Shown here: piece by piece, positions 32,752-44,647 of the stretch
Position numbering within the stretch: the stretch's first letter is position 1
Layout of the letters: each line of letters starts with the position of its first letter
Assembly (NCBI RefSeq): GCF_003352465.1
Contig: NZ_CP031153.1
Coordinates: 436,001 to 500,000 of the forward strand
Length of the DNA: 64,000 bases
Direction: 5' to 3'
From: Kordia sp. SMS9
Lineage (GTDB): Bacteria > Bacteroidota > Bacteroidia > Flavobacteriales > Flavobacteriaceae
The notes under the pieces: generated by a model
Databases searched by the model: none
Told to the model about the DNA's origin: nothing
What the model saw: the letters and a program-made list of their open reading frames with translations, nothing else
Position numbers and translations under genes: made by a program

Positions 32752-34140
32752 TTAATCTAACGTTGCCTCGTAAACTTTCCAATCTTGTGAAGGGAACGCG
32801 TTTTCACCATACAACACATATATTTTATTTCCTAGCAAACACATGCCTTGAATAGCATTTTGCGGATTTGTAGTATCCAAATCGTGTGACAAGTCTTGAT
32901 ACGTATTGTCCAATGTATTGAACACACTAATTGTATTGCGCAATCCTGTACTCGTTTCTGCTACGGATGCAATGTAGATTAAGTTTTGATATGCTCTTAC
33001 ATACGTAATTGCAGCACTTTGCGTCATTTGCAGGGTTTGCACAGCACTCGGATTGCTCAAAGGAACAATATAGATCGTTGTTTGCTCTGGCGCTGTAAAG
33101 TATGGAATGATGGTCTTTCCTCCAAAAACGTACAAATTATCTCCTACAACAACAGCATCGGCTCCAAAGCGATCTTCTGGAAGATTGGCAAATTCTGAAT
33201 ACGTTTGCGTCTGCAAATTATATCTGTAAATCAAGGAACGATCTCCATGAAGACGTCCGCCTACAATGTAAATATCATCTCCTTGTGTTGCCGATCCGAA
33301 ATTTTCCCAACCTTCTAGCAATGTGTTTTCGACACCATTCCCTAAATATTGAAGTCCATTTACACTGTAATCATCCACTGTTAAAGCACTTGCTATGGAC
33401 AAACGATTTCCTACAATATGTATTCTTTTATCCGCAAAACGATCTTCTAAAAACGTAACTTCGTTTTGAGCCATTGTGGTCATATTTACTTGTATGAGTT
33501 TTTGTAATAATAAGTCTTCTTGTGTAACAATGTAGATACTATTTTGACTTTGAGCACTTTCCATGCCTGTTTTTCCAATTCTGTTTAGGATGGTATTTAC
33601 TGTGAATGCTTGCGTAAATTGAAGCGCCGTATTTTCCACAGAAGCATAATCTTGTACTGTTTTTGGAACTAACAAAAGCTGCAATTCCACTCCGTTAGAC
33701 ACGTCAAAATTTGCACTGATGGAATCGTTGTGTATAATTTCGTATTGCATTGCTGCGTTTGACGAAAATCGCGTAGCACTTTCTGGTTCAAAACTGTATG
33801 AATAGTTTTCGGGAGCTACATAATAATCTTGCTTTGCTTCATCAGCATTGGCAGCAATGTATTTGATTGCGTGCGCTTGTCGCCACTCAATGGAAGCGTC
33901 CGTAAAGATAAATTCGTCATCTACCACATTAAAATTAGAAGAAATATCAATATTGTTTTGTTGATTTTGCAAGGATGCTTGAATGATTTGCCACACTCTC
34001 CCATCGGTTCCTGCTAACATTTCGATGCTTTCTGCACGTAAATCCTCAAGAGCAGGTTCATCGATCACAATTTCATTTCCATCATCAGATGCACAAGAAA
34101 CTACACAAACTATAATAAAACTTAGAAGTATTTTTTTCAT
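32752..34140 (-). CDS. Kelch-type beta-propeller lipoprotein
   Basis: This 462-residue protein starts MKKILLSFIIVCVVSCASDDG, with Cys as the lipid site. The C-terminal half has kelch repeats (GDDIYIVGGRLHGD, GDNLYVFGGKTI, GNKIYVLYGEN), which form a beta-propeller. The N-terminal half is a different beta-rich region containing WRQAHAIKYIA. It is one of three lipoproteins in a leftward row. Such propellers bind proteins or glycans at the cell surface. Confidence 0.75.
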   Translation of the reverse strand: MKKILLSFIIVCVVSCASDDGNEIVIDEPALEDLRAESIEMLAGTDGRVWQIIQASLQNQQNNIDISSNFNVVDDEFIFTDASIEWRQAHAIKYIAANADEAKQDYYVAPENYSYSFEPESATRFSSNAAMQYEIIHNDSISANFDVSNGVELQLLLVPKTVQDYASVENTALQFTQAFTVNTILNRIGKTGMESAQSQNSIYIVTQEDLLLQKLIQVNMTTMAQNEVTFLEDRFADKRIHIVGNRLSIASALTVDDYSVNGLQYLGNGVENTLLEGWENFGSATQGDDIYIVGGRLHGDRSLIYRYNLQTQTYSEFANLPEDRFGADAVVVGDNLYVFGGKTIIPYFTAPEQTTIYIVPLSNPSAVQTLQMTQSAAITYVRAYQNLIYIASVAETSTGLRNTISVFNTLDNTYQDLSHDLDTTNPQNAIQGMCLLGNKIYVLYGENAFPSQDWKVYEATLD

Positions 34141-34207
34141 TGGTAACTTTTTAATTGGTTTCTACATACATAGACGCCATTATTTTTAAAAGAGTTCCCG
34201 AGAATAT

Positions 34208-34246
34208 GAAAAAAGGCTTATTTTTTTTCAAAATAGACCTTTTGTT
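34208..34246 (-). terminator. Probable terminator after the LVIVD lipoprotein
   Basis: AAAAGG...TTATTTT and AAAATA...CCTTTT arms (34211-34226 and 34231-34244) form a long AT-rich hairpin, with T runs on both strands. It lies between the stop of the LVIVD lipoprotein gene and the next gene. Confidence 0.5.
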
Positions 34247-34272
34247 TTATAAAGTTGTCGTAGTGTTTGTAA

Positions 34273-35520
34273 TTATTGAATGGTAAATTCGCTAATGACC
34301 TCAATGCCTGTTGCCGTATAATTGTATTGTGTGAGTGTGTTTCCGCCGATGAGTAGTAATTTGTCTTGCATCGGAATGACGTCGTACGCTTCGTTTGTGT
34401 TGAAATTTTGCGTGAGTTGTAAATTTGAAATATCTTGTTTGTTGTACACTTTCAAGCCAGAAGCGCCATCGCAGATAAATAGTTTTTCTCCTTTAATTCC
34501 CAATCCGTACGGTTCGTCCATAAAATAGGTTTCTACCAATTGCGGATTGTAAATGTCTGAAATGTCTATGATTTCTAAGCGACTTTCCAAGGTTTGAAAA
34601 TCTCCATTCATACAGCTAGAACCTGCGCGCAACGTTACATACGCATAGTTGCCATCAACCACAACAGGATCACAGAATTTCATGTGATCGTAACTGGAAA
34701 TGAACGTTGGCGAACTCGGATTGGTAATGTCATAAATATACATTCCTGTGCGCGATCCAATGAATAGTTTGTTGTCTTGATAAAAAATTGTTTCAGATTC
34801 CCAGGTTACATATTCTTCATTTACTTTTACTGGTGCTTCTAAATTTTGAATATCAAATACATTTATTTGATTGATATCAACTGCATATAAATAATTATCT
34901 ACAATTTTGAAACGCGCCAACGATCCGCCCGAACCTGTATTACCACCACCATCGGAAGCCGCTTCCGCAAGATCGATAGTATACATATTGTCATCTTGTA
35001 TTTCTCTTTGTTCCACTACAATATCCCAACCGATAATGATATCTTCATAATTGTAATTTTCCAAATTATAAATATCCACACCTTCGGGATAATCTACGGT
35101 TTGCTGTACATTCAACACGTTTTCTACATGTCCTACAAACTGAATATTGTTTACTTGACTGATATCGAAAACCACCAAATCTTTTCCGCTATCAGCGTAT
35201 AAATAGTTTCCTTTTACAGAAACATCTTTATTGTATGGAATTTTTAAAAAATTTACTAGTGTTGGTTGCTGTGGATTTCTGTTGTCAATAATATGAACAC
35301 CTTTGTCCACATCGTTTATAAAAATATACTGTTCATACGCGTATATTTTTCCAGATTGCACCATACTTTTTGGCGATTGTACTTCAATGGATGCACGCAA
35401 TTCTGCGGAAGTGATGGTAATAGGTGTTGCTACGTTAACAAGTTCGTACTGTTTATCATCGTCCGAACAAGACAAAAATAAGCAACAAACCATACCTAAA
35501 ATGAAATGGTGTAGTTTCAT
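34273..35520 (-). CDS. LVIVD-repeat lipoprotein
   Basis: The 415-residue protein has a lipoprotein signal (MKLHHFILGMVCCLFLSCSDDD). Repeated beta-propeller segments carry phrases such as YIFINDVDKGVHIIDNRNP, DLVVFDISQVNNIQFVGHV and LEIIDISDIYNPQLVETYF, the LVIVD type. The family forms a surface beta-propeller of unknown ligand. A Gly/Ser-rich loop (SDGGGNTGSGGSLARF) may be a flexible insert. Confidence 0.85.
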   Translation of the reverse strand: MKLHHFILGMVCCLFLSCSDDDKQYELVNVATPITITSAELRASIEVQSPKSMVQSGKIYAYEQYIFINDVDKGVHIIDNRNPQQPTLVNFLKIPYNKDVSVKGNYLYADSGKDLVVFDISQVNNIQFVGHVENVLNVQQTVDYPEGVDIYNLENYNYEDIIIGWDIVVEQREIQDDNMYTIDLAEAASDGGGNTGSGGSLARFKIVDNYLYAVDINQINVFDIQNLEAPVKVNEEYVTWESETIFYQDNKLFIGSRTGMYIYDITNPSSPTFISSYDHMKFCDPVVVDGNYAYVTLRAGSSCMNGDFQTLESRLEIIDISDIYNPQLVETYFMDEPYGLGIKGEKLFICDGASGLKVYNKQDISNLQLTQNFNTNEAYDVIPMQDKLLLIGGNTLTQYNYTATGIEVISEFTIQ

Positions 35521-35631
35521 GGTGTAGTTGTTAATTAATTGATTTACAGAAAAGATACAAATATCCTAAAAAGGTTGCGTATAAAAGTTGGTATTTAACA
35601 TGTCATTATGTCACTATGACTGAAATAATTC

Positions 35632-35639
35632 TATCTTTG
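35632..35639 (+). promoter_or_regulatory. -7 promoter element of miaB
   Basis: TATCTTTG matches TAnnTTTG exactly, 42 bp before ATG 35681. An imperfect dyad with outer arms GTCAT and ATGAC lies about 15-35 bp upstream. Confidence 0.5.
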
Positions 35640-35680
35640 TACCTTATTTGAATACAAATACAAGGTCACACTACTAGGAC

Positions 35681-37126
35681 ATGGAGAAGATTATTGACGA
35701 AAGTAAACAAGGAGAACGTATTGTTTTAGCACAAAATCCTAAGAATACGCGAAAATTATATATAGAAAGTTACGGCTGCCAGATGAATTTTTCTGATAGC
35801 GAAATTGTTGCGTCCATTTTAGCAAAAGAAGGATTTAACACCACAAATAGTTTAGAAGAAGCCGATTTGGTATTAGTAAACACGTGTTCTATTCGCGATA
35901 AAGCGGAACAAACAGTACGCAAACGTTTGGAAAAATACAATGCAGTAAAAAGAAACAATCCAAAAATGAAAGTGGGCGTATTGGGCTGTATGGCTGAACG
36001 CTTGAAAAATAAGTTTTTGGAGGAAGAAAAAATTGTAGACATGGTCGTTGGACCAGATGCTTACAAAGACTTACCCAATTTAGTGCAGGAAATTGACGAA
36101 GGACGCAATGCCGTTAATGTCATTTTATCAAAAGAAGAAACCTATGGTGATATTTCGCCTGTGCGATTAAATTCGAACGGAATTAACGCATTAGTTTCCA
36201 TTACCAGAGGTTGCGACAATATGTGTACGTTTTGTGTAGTTCCGTTTACGCGTGGACGTGAACGCAGTCGCGATCCGCAATCCATTATAGAAGAAATTCA
36301 AGAATTGGTCGACAAAAATTACAAAGAAGTAACGCTACTTGGACAAAATGTAGATAGTTATTTATGGTATGGCGGCGGCTTGAAAAAGGATTTTGTCAAA
36401 GCTTCTGAAATGCAAAAAGCTACCGCAGTTGATTTTGCCAAATTGCTGGAAATGGTGGCGACCAAATTTCCAAAGTTACGGTTGCGTTTCTCTACGTCAA
36501 ATCCACAAGACATGCATGAAAATGTATTGTTAGTGATGGCAAAACATCAAAATATTTGCAATCACATTCACTTGCCTGTACAAAGTGGAAGCGACCGTAT
36601 TTTAAAAGAAATGAACCGTTTGCATACGCGTGAAGAATATTTCAGATTGATCGATAAAATTCGTGAAATTTTACCTGGATGTGGCATTTCACAAGATATG
36701 ATTGCTGGCTTTCCAACAGAAACTGAAGAAGACCATCAAGATACCTTATCGCTGATGGAATATGTAAAATATGGATTCGGATACATGTTTTCCTATTCGG
36801 AACGACCAGGAACTGTGGCAGGAAGAAAAATGGAAGACGATGTGCCAGAACCTGTAAAAAAGCGCAGACTTGCAGAAATTATTGCGTTACAGCGCAAGCA
36901 TAGTGAATACAGAACCAACGCGCAACTTGGCAAGATCAAAGAAGTACTGATTGAAGGAACTTCTAAAAAATCAGACGCGCATTGGAAAGGAAGAACTTCT
37001 GAAAATACAGTTGCCGTGTTCCCAAAAGAAAATTACAAACCTGGCGATTTTGTCAATGTAAAAGTAATAGACTGTACTTCTGCCACTTTAATTGGTGAAC
37101 CAATAGGCTACTCAGACAATAATTAA
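35681..37126 (+). CDS. miaB: tRNA-2-methylthio-N6-dimethylallyladenosine synthase
   Basis: This 481-residue protein is a radical-SAM methylthiotransferase. The N-terminal cluster domain has [15 protein letters not shown] and LGCMAE, the three cysteines of the auxiliary iron-sulfur cluster. The radical-SAM motif is [20 protein letters not shown] (CxxxCxxC) near 185. The C-terminal TRAM domain ends [16 protein letters not shown]. It adds the methylthio group to A37 of tRNAs reading UNN codons. Start ATG 35681 gives the usual length for this phylum. Confidence 0.95.
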   Translation: MEKIIDESKQGERIVLAQNPKNTRKLYIESYGCQMNFSDSEIVASILAKEGFNTTNSLEEADLVLVNTCSIRDKAEQTVRKRLEKYNAVKRNNPKMKVGVLGCMAERLKNKFLEEEKIVDMVVGPDAYKDLPNLVQEIDEGRNAVNVILSKEETYGDISPVRLNSNGINALVSITRGCDNMCTFCVVPFTRGRERSRDPQSIIEEIQELVDKNYKEVTLLGQNVDSYLWYGGGLKKDFVKASEMQKATAVDFAKLLEMVATKFPKLRLRFSTSNPQDMHENVLLVMAKHQNICNHIHLPVQSGSDRILKEMNRLHTREEYFRLIDKIREILPGCGISQDMIAGFPTETEEDHQDTLSLMEYVKYGFGYMFSYSERPGTVAGRKMEDDVPEPVKKRRLAEIIALQRKHSEYRTNAQLGKIKEVLIEGTSKKSDAHWKGRTSENTVAVFPKENYKPGDFVNVKVIDCTSATLIGEPIGYSDNN

Positions 37127-37162
37127 ACACACCTATTTAATATCAATCAAAAAAACAAACAC

Positions 37163-38119
37163 ATGAAAAAAGCCTTTATACGAGCATTCATACTTTTAGC
37201 ATTTTTTTGCGTTTCGTGTGATAATGAGCCGCTTGATAGCGATATTTCTCTACAAGTGCCAGCAGTTGGCATACCAACCGATCCGACTGACCCAACTGAT
37301 CCAACCGATCCAACCGACCCGACGAATCCAGGAAGCATGCTTTCTACATATTCATTAGACACCACTTCAAACGTTCCATTTTTTGGAGAAATTATCATAA
37401 ATTCTGATTTCATCATCAACAATGGTATTGTACTATCTTTAAATGTTGAAACAACACTATTAGGAAGTACTGCAAATGCTGTAAGCATCATTACGAGAGA
37501 TGGAAACGGGCGCATTATACAAAGTGAAAGCATGCCGACTGGAAGTAGCGTAGTGAGCGACCGAACAACGATCACTTACACTGGAGATAACATTACGCAA
37601 ATAGCGTATGAAGATATTTCCGAAGGAACAGACAGCTATACATACACATTTGCCTACACTGGCAATACCGTAACACGCACAGATGCTGCCAACGGTCAAT
37701 CAGCTGTTTTTACGTTTGATGCTAATAGCCGTTTAATCTCTAAAGAATCATTTACTGGAACTACGAGCACACAACTGGAAACGCTTACGTATGCCAACGG
37801 GAACTGCACAAACTCTACGCTAACGGGAGATACGAATGTAAGCAATACATTTGTGTATGACACATTTACCAATCCGTTAAAAGCTGTTTTCAATGATCAA
37901 ATATTAATTACAATTCTTGACAGTGATCAAGACGATGAAATTGGAAGTTATCTTGCAACTTTCTACTCTACAAACAATTGGACCGTTCTTGATTCAAGCG
38001 ATGGAACTGTAGACTTAAATGCAATGTACAACACAAACAATGATATTATAAGTAGAAATGCAGTTATTGATTTGGGCGATGGTGTAGATGTCACGCAATC
38101 AGAAGCATTTCAATACTAA
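37163..38119 (+). CDS. Surface lipoprotein with Asp-Pro-Thr repeats
   Basis: This 318-residue protein has a lipobox around Cys18 (LLAFFCVSCDNEPLDSD). A run of (T/N)DP repeats (about 39-57) encoded by an imperfect 9-bp tandem repeat at 37279-37329 precedes beta-rich sequence with YDxN-type motifs (FTFDANSRLISKE, LTYANGNC). It is a paralogue of the next gene and shares its layout. The repeat could vary in number between strains. The function is unknown. Confidence 0.75.
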   Translation: MKKAFIRAFILLAFFCVSCDNEPLDSDISLQVPAVGIPTDPTDPTDPTDPTDPTNPGSMLSTYSLDTTSNVPFFGEIIINSDFIINNGIVLSLNVETTLLGSTANAVSIITRDGNGRIIQSESMPTGSSVVSDRTTITYTGDNITQIAYEDISEGTDSYTYTFAYTGNTVTRTDAANGQSAVFTFDANSRLISKESFTGTTSTQLETLTYANGNCTNSTLTGDTNVSNTFVYDTFTNPLKAVFNDQILITILDSDQDDEIGSYLATFYSTNNWTVLDSSDGTVDLNAMYNTNNDIISRNAVIDLGDGVDVTQSEAFQY

Positions 38120-38131
38120 ACAACGACATTC

Positions 38132-39109
38132 ATGAAAAAAATACAATCATACTTTTTACTCACGTTATTGCTGGTTTGTTTTTCTTGCGATAACGAACCG
38201 TATGATGGTGAAATTTTTATAGAGCAACCCGTAACTGTAGATCCGACACCAGATCCTGAACCAGATCCCGTAGATCCTGATCCGATACCAGGCGCTTCGT
38301 TACAACTAAACGATTATGACTATATCAAAACATTTTCGTCAGATACTGGTGATGACTTAACATTCACCGCCGATTTCACCATTAATGCCAACAATCAATT
38401 CTTATCGCAACAAACAAGTATTAGTTTTCTAGGTTCGACAACGAACGCTGTAAGCAATGTCATTCGAGATGAAAATAGTAGAGTTACACAAGTTCGAACC
38501 ACAGTTGATGGCGTATTGGTCAATAGAACCATTGTAACGTATAATTTAGATAAAATAACAGAAATTACTTTTGAAGATTTGCAAGACGCTTCAGGAGATT
38601 TCACATTTACATTTACACATCTAAACAACGAAATTACTCGCGTCAGAGAATTTACGGCTTTCTCAACCAAATTTACGTTTGATGAAACTTCCAGTAAATT
38701 AATCAAAAGAGAAACAATGGAAAACGGAACCATCGTAAAAACAGAAAATATTTCCTATGATGCCAACGGAAATTTGTCAACAGTTGTAATTACGGGACAA
38801 GATGCCAATACCTACAATTATGTATATGACAATAATACAAACCCATTGCTCATTTCATTAAACGATTTGTACTTGTACGCTATTTTAAATGACGAATATG
38901 ACGATCAGTACGAGCATTGGCAAGCGATGATGTACAGTCCAAACAATGTAGCCAGCGTTACCACGCAACAAGGAAGCTCCAATTTGGACATTCAATACGA
39001 TGCTAATGATAGAATCTTAACTAGAAACGGAACCATTTTTACATCAGTTCCCACAGTTTCTAGTGATGCTGTCATTACTATTGACGAAACATTTCAATAT
39101 ATAAACTAA
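38132..39109 (+). CDS. Paralogous surface lipoprotein with Asp-Pro-rich linker
   Basis: This 325-residue protein has the lipoprotein signal MKKIQSYFLLTLLLVCFSCD and an Asp/Pro-rich linker (about 33-55, PTPDPEPDPVDPDPIPGAS). It has the same beta-rich body as the preceding gene (FTFDETSSKLIKRE, ISYDANGNLSTV), starting 12 bp after it. The two arose by duplication. They may be surface adhesins with a spacer of variable length. The sigma-54 activator gene follows 11 bp after the stop codon. Confidence 0.75.
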   Translation: MKKIQSYFLLTLLLVCFSCDNEPYDGEIFIEQPVTVDPTPDPEPDPVDPDPIPGASLQLNDYDYIKTFSSDTGDDLTFTADFTINANNQFLSQQTSISFLGSTTNAVSNVIRDENSRVTQVRTTVDGVLVNRTIVTYNLDKITEITFEDLQDASGDFTFTFTHLNNEITRVREFTAFSTKFTFDETSSKLIKRETMENGTIVKTENISYDANGNLSTVVITGQDANTYNYVYDNNTNPLLISLNDLYLYAILNDEYDDQYEHWQAMMYSPNNVASVTTQQGSSNLDIQYDANDRILTRNGTIFTSVPTVSSDAVITIDETFQYIN

Positions 39110-39120
39110 AAGAACCACAA

Positions 39121-40383
39121 ATGGAATCCATGCAAGCGATCAAACAACGTTTTGGAATCATTGGAAACAATCCAGGACTCAATCGCGCTATAGAAAAAGC
39201 CATGCAAGTTGCGCCCACCGATATTTCGGTATTAGTGACTGGTGAAAGTGGTGTTGGTAAAGAAAGTATTCCCAAAATAATTCATGCACTTTCGCACCGA
39301 AAACACGGAAAATACATTGCTGTCAACTGTGGTGCCATTCCCGAAGGAACGATTGATAGTGAATTATTCGGTCACGAAAAAGGCGCTTTTACAGGTGCTA
39401 CACAAACCCGAAACGGGTATTTTGAAGTGGCAGATAATGGTACTATTTTTTTGGATGAAGTGGGAGAATTGCCACTGACAACCCAAGTACGTTTGCTGCG
39501 TGTGTTGGAAAATGGCGAATTCATCAAAGTAGGTTCGTCCAAAGTGCAAAAAACCAACGTTCGCATTGTCGCAGCAACCAATGTCAATATGTTTGAAGCG
39601 ATCAAAAAAGGAAAATTCAGAGAAGATTTATACTATCGTTTGAGTACCGTTGAAATTCACCTTCCGCCATTGCGCGCCCGAAAAGATGACATTCACTTGC
39701 TATTTCGAAAATTTGCTTCTGATTTTGCCATGAAATACAAAATGCCGTCCATTCGCCTAAACGAAGAAGCAACAGAAATGTTGACAAAATACCGCTGGAA
39801 CGGAAACATTCGTCAGTTGCGAAATGTAGCAGAACAAATTTCGGTATTGGAAGAAAAACGATCCATTACGCCTGAAACCTTACGTCAATACTTACCAAAT
39901 AACACAGGAAACTTGCCTGCTGTAATTGAAAATGACAAAAAAGACAGCGATTTCAGTTCGGAACGTGAAATTTTGTACAAAGTGCTTTTCGACATGAAAA
40001 GCGACTTAAACGATCTTAAAAAACTCACGATGGAACTCATGCAGAAAGGAGTTTCTCAAAAAGTAAAAGATGAAAACGAAAGTCTCATCCAAAAAATATA
40101 CGGCGAAGATGAAAACGAAGAATTCTTCCCAGAAGAAGAAACCGCAGCGGCACCCGTAAAACTTTTGTCGATTGCTCCAGAAGTCTCCGTAGTTTCTGAA
40201 ACCGACAAATATCACTTTGCCGAAGATGTAGAGGAAGAAGAAACGCTTTCGCTACACGACAAAGAACTAGAACTGATCAAAAAAGCGCTAGAACGCAACA
40301 AAGGCAAACGAAAAGCTGCCGCTAAAGAATTGGGCATCTCTGAACGAACACTCTATAGAAAAATCAAACAATTTGATTTATAA
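39121..40383 (+). CDS. Sigma-54-dependent AAA transcription activator without receiver domain
   Basis: This 420-residue protein begins directly with the AAA domain: Walker A GESGVGKE (about 39-46), the sigma-54-contact loop GAFTGA (about 90-95), and Walker B TIFLDEVGEL. A Fis-type HTH is at the C-terminus (about 395-418, RKAAAKELGISERTLYRKIK). An acidic, low-complexity stretch lies between about 300 and 385. No N-terminal receiver, GAF or PAS domain is present, so it must be controlled by level or partner. It overlaps the lptE gene region and precedes envelope genes. Confidence 0.9.
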   Translation: MESMQAIKQRFGIIGNNPGLNRAIEKAMQVAPTDISVLVTGESGVGKESIPKIIHALSHRKHGKYIAVNCGAIPEGTIDSELFGHEKGAFTGATQTRNGYFEVADNGTIFLDEVGELPLTTQVRLLRVLENGEFIKVGSSKVQKTNVRIVAATNVNMFEAIKKGKFREDLYYRLSTVEIHLPPLRARKDDIHLLFRKFASDFAMKYKMPSIRLNEEATEMLTKYRWNGNIRQLRNVAEQISVLEEKRSITPETLRQYLPNNTGNLPAVIENDKKDSDFSSEREILYKVLFDMKSDLNDLKKLTMELMQKGVSQKVKDENESLIQKIYGEDENEEFFPEEETAAAPVKLLSIAPEVSVVSETDKYHFAEDVEEEETLSLHDKELELIKKALERNKGKRKAAAKELGISERTLYRKIKQFDL

Positions 40384-40399
40384 ATTCAAGAATACACAC

Positions 40400-40903
40400 A
40401 TGAAAAAGATAAAAATTATCATCGCAACAATTGTCTTCACAATCACAGTGACAGGTTGTGGCCTCTATAATTTTACAGGAACAGGCGATTTGAATGCAGA
40501 CACGTTTCAAGTCAACTTTTTCCAAAACAGCGCGCCAATTATTGAGCCTGGACTCGACAGAGACTTTACCTTGGCATTACAAGATTTTATTCTGAATCAA
40601 ACCAGTTTAGATTTGGTCAGAGCCAATGGCGATTTATTATATGAAGGTGAAATTGTAGAATATCGTGTATCACCAATGACGGCGACAGCAAACAATACGG
40701 CTGCACAAAACCGTTTAACGATTGGTGTACAAGTACGTTTCTCACACAAAAACAAACCTGAAGATGATTTTGATCAACGTTTTTCATTCTTTTATGATTT
40801 TCCCGCAACCTCACAATTGACAGCAGTGCAAGCAACCGCTTTTCAAGAAATCTTTGAACGTTTAACCTTAGATATTTTCAACGCAAGTTTAGCAAAATGG
40901 TAA
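40400..40903 (+). CDS. lptE: LptE-like lipopolysaccharide-assembly lipoprotein
   Basis: The protein has 167 residues from ATG 40400 (MKKIKIIIATIVFTITVTGCGLYNFTGTG). The lipobox Cys follows TG. An alpha/beta domain contains TFQVNFFQNSAPIIEPG, LYEGEIVEYRV and FSHKNKPEDDFDQRFSFFYDF. This is the Bacteroidota LptE family, the outer-membrane partner of LptD in LPS transport. The start was chosen because an upstream ATG at 40373 lies inside the preceding gene. Confidence 0.85.
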   Translation: MKKIKIIIATIVFTITVTGCGLYNFTGTGDLNADTFQVNFFQNSAPIIEPGLDRDFTLALQDFILNQTSLDLVRANGDLLYEGEIVEYRVSPMTATANNTAAQNRLTIGVQVRFSHKNKPEDDFDQRFSFFYDFPATSQLTAVQATAFQEIFERLTLDIFNASLAKW

Positions 40904-40904
40904 T

Positions 40905-41948
40905 ATGAATATTTCTGATTTTACATACATCCTTCAAAACCCTGTGCACATCAACGAAGCGCAAACGGAAGCTATTGCCAGCATTACCAAGCAATTTCCG
41001 TACTTTCAAGCGGCGCGTGTGGTACATTTAAAAGGATTAAAAAATCAGGACAGCTTTCAGTACAATCAACACTTAAAAATTACGGCAGCGTACACAAACG
41101 ATCGCAGTATTTTATTTGATTTTATTACCTCGAAAACCTTTGAACAGCATGGAATTTCAAGTACAATCAAAGAAGCACAAAACAATGTGAATGATATTGA
41201 AATTACTGTTGAAGAAGTTACCGTAGATCGAAATCTTCGCATGGAAGAAGCAATCAAAACGAAAATTCAAGAAGCCAACGCAATTCTCGATCCTAATTTG
41301 TTTCTGCCAAAAGAAGAAGTTGAAGCTGAATTTGAGACTGAGACTGAATTTGATACTGAGACTGAAATCAAATTAGAAACTGCTAAAGACAAAGAAAAGC
41401 GCAAAAAGAAGGAGAAAAAAGCGAAGAAAAAGAAAAAAACAAAAGAAAAGAAGGCTGCAAAAGCTGCTGAAAAACAAGAAACAACTCCTGATGCGCCAGA
41501 GGAAATCTTAGCATTGGGAAAACCACTTGCGTTTAACAAAAGTGAAAAACATTCTTTTGCAGAATGGTTGCAACTCACCAGTTTTCAACCGATTGATCGC
41601 TCGGAAAAAAATGAAGTCGAAACTGAAACTGAAGTTGAAAACGAGGCTGAGAATCTAATTTCCACAGAAGAAAAACAAAAAAGGTTTGAGCTGATAGACA
41701 AGTTTATAGACACCAATCCGAAGATAAAACCCAAACCAACTTTAGAAAAAACCACCAATCTTGCCAGTGAAATTCACGTAGATCAATCCGTACTCATGAC
41801 GGAAACCTTGGCAAAAGTCTATTTGGAACAAAAAAAATATAAAAAGGCAATCAAAGCTTATGATATTTTAATTTTGAAATATCCAGAAAAAAGTGGTTTC
41901 TTTGCAGACCAAATTCGAGCAATAAAAAAATTACAACAAAATAATTAA
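40905..41948 (+). CDS. Lys-rich TPR-containing protein of the lptE-secG cluster
   Basis: This 347-residue protein has an N-terminal helical domain (1-130), then a highly charged Lys/Glu coiled region (about 150-195, KEKRKKKEKKAKKKKKTKEK). At the C-terminus is a TPR-like pair of helices (about 300-343, TLAKVYLEQKKYKKAIKAYD, YPEKSGFFADQI). Two runs of Glu-Thr repeats near 110-125 and 215-228 come from 6-bp tandem repeats. It overlaps the lptE/secG context and is conserved in this order in Flavobacteria. The function is unknown. Confidence 0.75.
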   Translation: MNISDFTYILQNPVHINEAQTEAIASITKQFPYFQAARVVHLKGLKNQDSFQYNQHLKITAAYTNDRSILFDFITSKTFEQHGISSTIKEAQNNVNDIEITVEEVTVDRNLRMEEAIKTKIQEANAILDPNLFLPKEEVEAEFETETEFDTETEIKLETAKDKEKRKKKEKKAKKKKKTKEKKAAKAAEKQETTPDAPEEILALGKPLAFNKSEKHSFAEWLQLTSFQPIDRSEKNEVETETEVENEAENLISTEEKQKRFELIDKFIDTNPKIKPKPTLEKTTNLASEIHVDQSVLMTETLAKVYLEQKKYKKAIKAYDILILKYPEKSGFFADQIRAIKKLQQNN

Positions 41949-41954
41949 CATACA

Positions 41955-42308
41955 ATGAGTTCAACTTATTACATATTTATCATCTTAATCCTTATTGTAG
42001 CATTCTTATTAATGCTAGTAATCATGGTACAAAATCCAAAAGGTGGAGGATTATCTTCTACGTTTGGTGGAGGCGGAAATCAGCAGATTGGTGGTGTGCA
42101 GAAAACGACAGACTTTTTAGATAAAAGTACGTGGGCATTAGGAACCATCTTAATCGCGTTGATCTTAATTACAAACTTTACAAATTTGAGTGCAGCCGAT
42201 CAGCAATCAAAACTTGCTAACAAAAACATTCAAACAACAGAGCAGCCTGCCACTACAAACGATTCAAACACAAATTCTACGGACACGACAAACGGAGGTA
42301 ACGAGTAG
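41955..42308 (+). CDS. secG: SecG translocase subunit
   Basis: This 117-residue protein has two transmembrane helices (about 5-27 and 55-75) with the SecG hallmark QNPKGGGLSSTFGGGG and QQIGGVQKTTDFLDKSTW between them. The C-terminal tail is Thr/Asn/Asp-rich and longer than in E. coli. It is the accessory subunit of the SecYEG channel. A terminator hairpin follows at 42336. Confidence 0.92.
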   Translation: MSSTYYIFIILILIVAFLLMLVIMVQNPKGGGLSSTFGGGGNQQIGGVQKTTDFLDKSTWALGTILIALILITNFTNLSAADQQSKLANKNIQTTEQPATTNDSNTNSTDTTNGGNE

Positions 42309-42335
42309 ATATTAATTATAAAAAATCATATAAAA

Positions 42336-42367
42336 AATGCCAGCTTGTCAGAAGCTGGCATTTTTTT
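42336..42367 (+). terminator. Terminator after secG
   Basis: Arms AATGCCAGCTT (42336-42346) and AAGCTGGCATT (42352-42362) pair perfectly around a GTCAG loop, followed by TTTTTTT. It divides the secG operon from groESL. Confidence 0.9.
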
Positions 42368-42461
42368 ATTTCAATTTGTCAGCATTGCTACAATGGCACA
42401 ATTTCTGACTACTGTATTTGCGTAAATAATCAAACAATTAAAACATTAAATACTTAACAAA

Positions 42462-44404
<1,943 letters not shown>

Positions 44405-44427
44405 TCAATTACACTATAAAAACACAA

Positions 44428-44466
44428 AAAGTCTTTCGAATCCTTGAATTTGAAAGGCTTTTTTTA
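44428..44466 (+). terminator. Terminator after groEL
   Basis: AAGTCTTTC and GAAAGGCTT (44429-44460) pair with one G:T and are followed by a run of Ts. It ends the groESL transcript. Confidence 0.75.
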
Positions 44467-44526
44467 TGGGTGAAAGTTTTGAAGCTATAGAAACATATAG
44501 GTTTCTACCTTTGCAGTAATCATCTT

Positions 44527-44590
44527 CGAAACTTCTCAATACTCAATACTCAATACTAATATCTCATTACTTTTCAAATTCGTCTTTACA
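44527..44590 (-). repeat. Intergenic dispersed repeat, inverted copy with three heptamers
   Basis: Reverse complement of the block at 19950-20160. Three CAATACT units lie at 44537-44557, flanked by AACTTCT on one side and AATATCTCATTACTTTTC on the other, matching GTAGTGAGATGTTAGT and AGAAGTTTC of the other copy. The heptamer number is three here against six there. No gene is seen in this 286-bp gap. Confidence 0.8.
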
Positions 44591-44647
44591 AGAATTTGAA
44601 AATCTAAAAACCAGTCTTTCAGCAACTTTTCTTTAAAATATATACTA

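Noticed and set aside
37147..37575. Reverse open frame with Gly-Ser-Val repeats opposite the lipoprotein gene
   Set aside because: The repeats are the reverse reading of the Asp-Pro-Thr codons. The forward frame has signal peptide, lipobox and paralogue.
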